Translations under genes and position numbers: made by a program
Notes under the pieces: model-generated
Database searches by the model: none
What the model was told of the DNA's origin: nothing
Seen by the model: the letters and a program-made list of their open reading frames with translations, nothing else
In this document: piece by piece, positions 5,096 to 5,923 of the stretch
How positions within the stretch are numbered: position 1 is the first letter of the stretch
How the letters are laid out: the number at the start of each line of letters is the position of its first letter
DNA from: an uncultured Acidimicrobiia bacterium
GTDB lineage: Bacteria; Actinomycetota; Acidimicrobiia; UBA5794
Length of the DNA stretch: 5,923 bases
Direction of reading: 5' to 3'
Assembly: GCA_905480055.1 (NCBI GenBank)
Contig: CAJQOW010000092.1
Location: 1-5,923, forward strand

Positions 5096-5923
5096 TCAGT
5101 CATTCTCGCGCGGTACACCGAGTCGCATGATCTCAGCCGGCGCCCTTCCCTGATGCAGAAGCCTCGACATCATCCGCATAGCGGGATCGACGTGATGGAA
5201 GAAGTCCTTGTAGCCGGCGCATAGGTAATTGAGTCCGCCCTCGCCATCGGGCGTGTCGATGAACCGGTTCCGCGGACACCCACCGTTGCACGCAAACCGA
5301 ACATCGCAGTCGAGGCAGAACTGCGGGAGGGTCGATCGTTTCGCCTGGCCGAACTCCTTCTGCTTCGCCGAAGCAACGAGGTCGATCATCGGCGTCTCCA
5401 GGATGTTCCCCAGCAGGTGGTCCGGTTCGACGAAGTGGTCACACGAGTAGAGGTCCCCGTTGTGCTCCATGGCCAGCGCGAGACCGCACGTCTCCGAGAA
5501 GATGCAAAGGCCCGGTGGCTCACCGTGCCAGTTGGCCAGGGCGACATCAAACATCTGGACGTAGACGTCGCCGACATCGTTGCGAACCCACTCATCGAAG
5601 ATCACGTTCAGGAACGCCCCGAACCCGTCGGCTGTCACACTTTGCTCGGTCACATGATGCCCGGTCTGGGTGTAGAGAGGACGCTTCTCCTTGCGCTCCG
5701 TACTCCACCCGAGGTTCGCCAACGGCAGCAGCGTTTCGGTCGAGCGCTCGATGATCGGGATGAACTGGATGAACTGAACACCCATGTCATCCCGGAAGAA
5801 GCGATAGACATCGAGCGGGTGGTTCTGATTCGAGGCGTGCACGGTGCACAAGACGTTGACATCGACTCCCTTGGCCCTCAGGTGGTCGAAGCCAGCCATA
5901 ACTCGTTCGAAGCTGCCCTTGCC
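5096..5923 (-). CDS. Anaerobic sulfatase maturase-type radical SAM/SPASM enzyme, C-terminal part (start beyond the right edge)
   Basis: The frame enters from the right edge and ends at TGA 5098-5096, giving 275 visible residues. It begins GKGSFERVMAGFDHLRAKGV, continuous with the ATG at 5899, which is therefore internal. The text GVDVNVLCTVH, NHPLDVYRFFRDDMG and VQFIQFIPIIER is characteristic of anaerobic sulfatase-maturating enzymes. Counting from that internal Met, the SPASM cysteines are complete: C132, C138, C153, C195, C198, C204, C208 and C227, enough for two auxiliary 4Fe-4S clusters. The Asp after C153 (CDHF) corresponds to the residue proposed as catalytic base in this family. The radical SAM CxxxCxxC motif and about 100 residues lie off-window. 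Such enzymes oxidise a Cys or Ser of a sulfatase to formylglycine in the cytosol, without oxygen. No sulfatase gene is visible here. A peptide-modifying SPASM relative is the main alternative. Confidence 0.88.
   Translation of the reverse strand, partial: GKGSFERVMAGFDHLRAKGVDVNVLCTVHASNQNHPLDVYRFFRDDMGVQFIQFIPIIERSTETLLPLANLGWSTERKEKRPLYTQTGHHVTEQSVTADGFGAFLNVIFDEWVRNDVGDVYVQMFDVALANWHGEPPGLCIFSETCGLALAMEHNGDLYSCDHFVEPDHLLGNILETPMIDLVASAKQKEFGQAKRSTLPQFCLDCDVRFACNGGCPRNRFIDTPDGEGGLNYLCAGYKDFFHHVDPAMRMMSRLLHQGRAPAEIMRLGVPREND

Overview
The window is GC-rich, densely packed bacterial DNA with strong Shine-Dalgarno sites (GAGGGGA, AAGGAG, GGAGG), one GTG start and a preference for G or C at third codon positions. 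The alpha/beta-hydrolase of the PF10081 type and the RpiR-like fragment both resemble actinobacterial proteins, so I infer an actinomycete in the broad sense (Actinomycetota, possibly an Acidimicrobiia-like lineage). The taxonomic call is an inference from protein style only.

Layout. The left edge (3-374, +) is the 3' end of a MurR/RpiR-family transcriptional regulator, cut by the window. Four codirectional genes follow. They are an unrecognised 167-aa charged helical protein (521-1024), a small lipoprotein with an internal transmembrane helix and a cytoplasmic Gln/Pro-rich tail (1218-1679), a 667-aa membrane-associated alpha/beta-hydrolase with a complete Ser-Asp-His set (1757-3760), and a 116-aa SpoIIAA-like (STAS/SEC14-like) protein with a GTG start (3787-4137). 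The hydrolase and the SpoIIAA-like gene are 26 bp apart and very probably cotranscribed. The lipoprotein has its own candidate -10 box and a perfect 12-bp palindrome just upstream of its ribosome binding site.

A convergent junction with an interrupted inverted repeat (4154-4196) separates this set from two minus-strand genes. These are a divergent bile-acid:sodium symporter (BASS) family transporter (4184-5047) and, 48 bp upstream of it, the C-terminal two thirds or more of an anaerobic-sulfatase-maturase-type radical SAM/SPASM enzyme (5096-5923, continuing past the right edge). Their spacing suggests an operon, and a sulfatase gene may lie beyond the window.

How they may work together. The plus-strand set looks like an envelope-associated module: a membrane-tethered scaffold protein, a membrane hydrolase that probably acts on an ester or acyl substrate, and a small soluble partner. 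The minus-strand pair could combine uptake of an organic anion, possibly sulfated, with activation of a sulfatase. Both functional stories are inference. I see no mobile element, RNA gene, CRISPR array or defence gene, and no clearly new system. The most unusual items are the doubly anchored lipoprotein beside the hydrolase, the orphan helical protein, and the BASS-maturase pairing.
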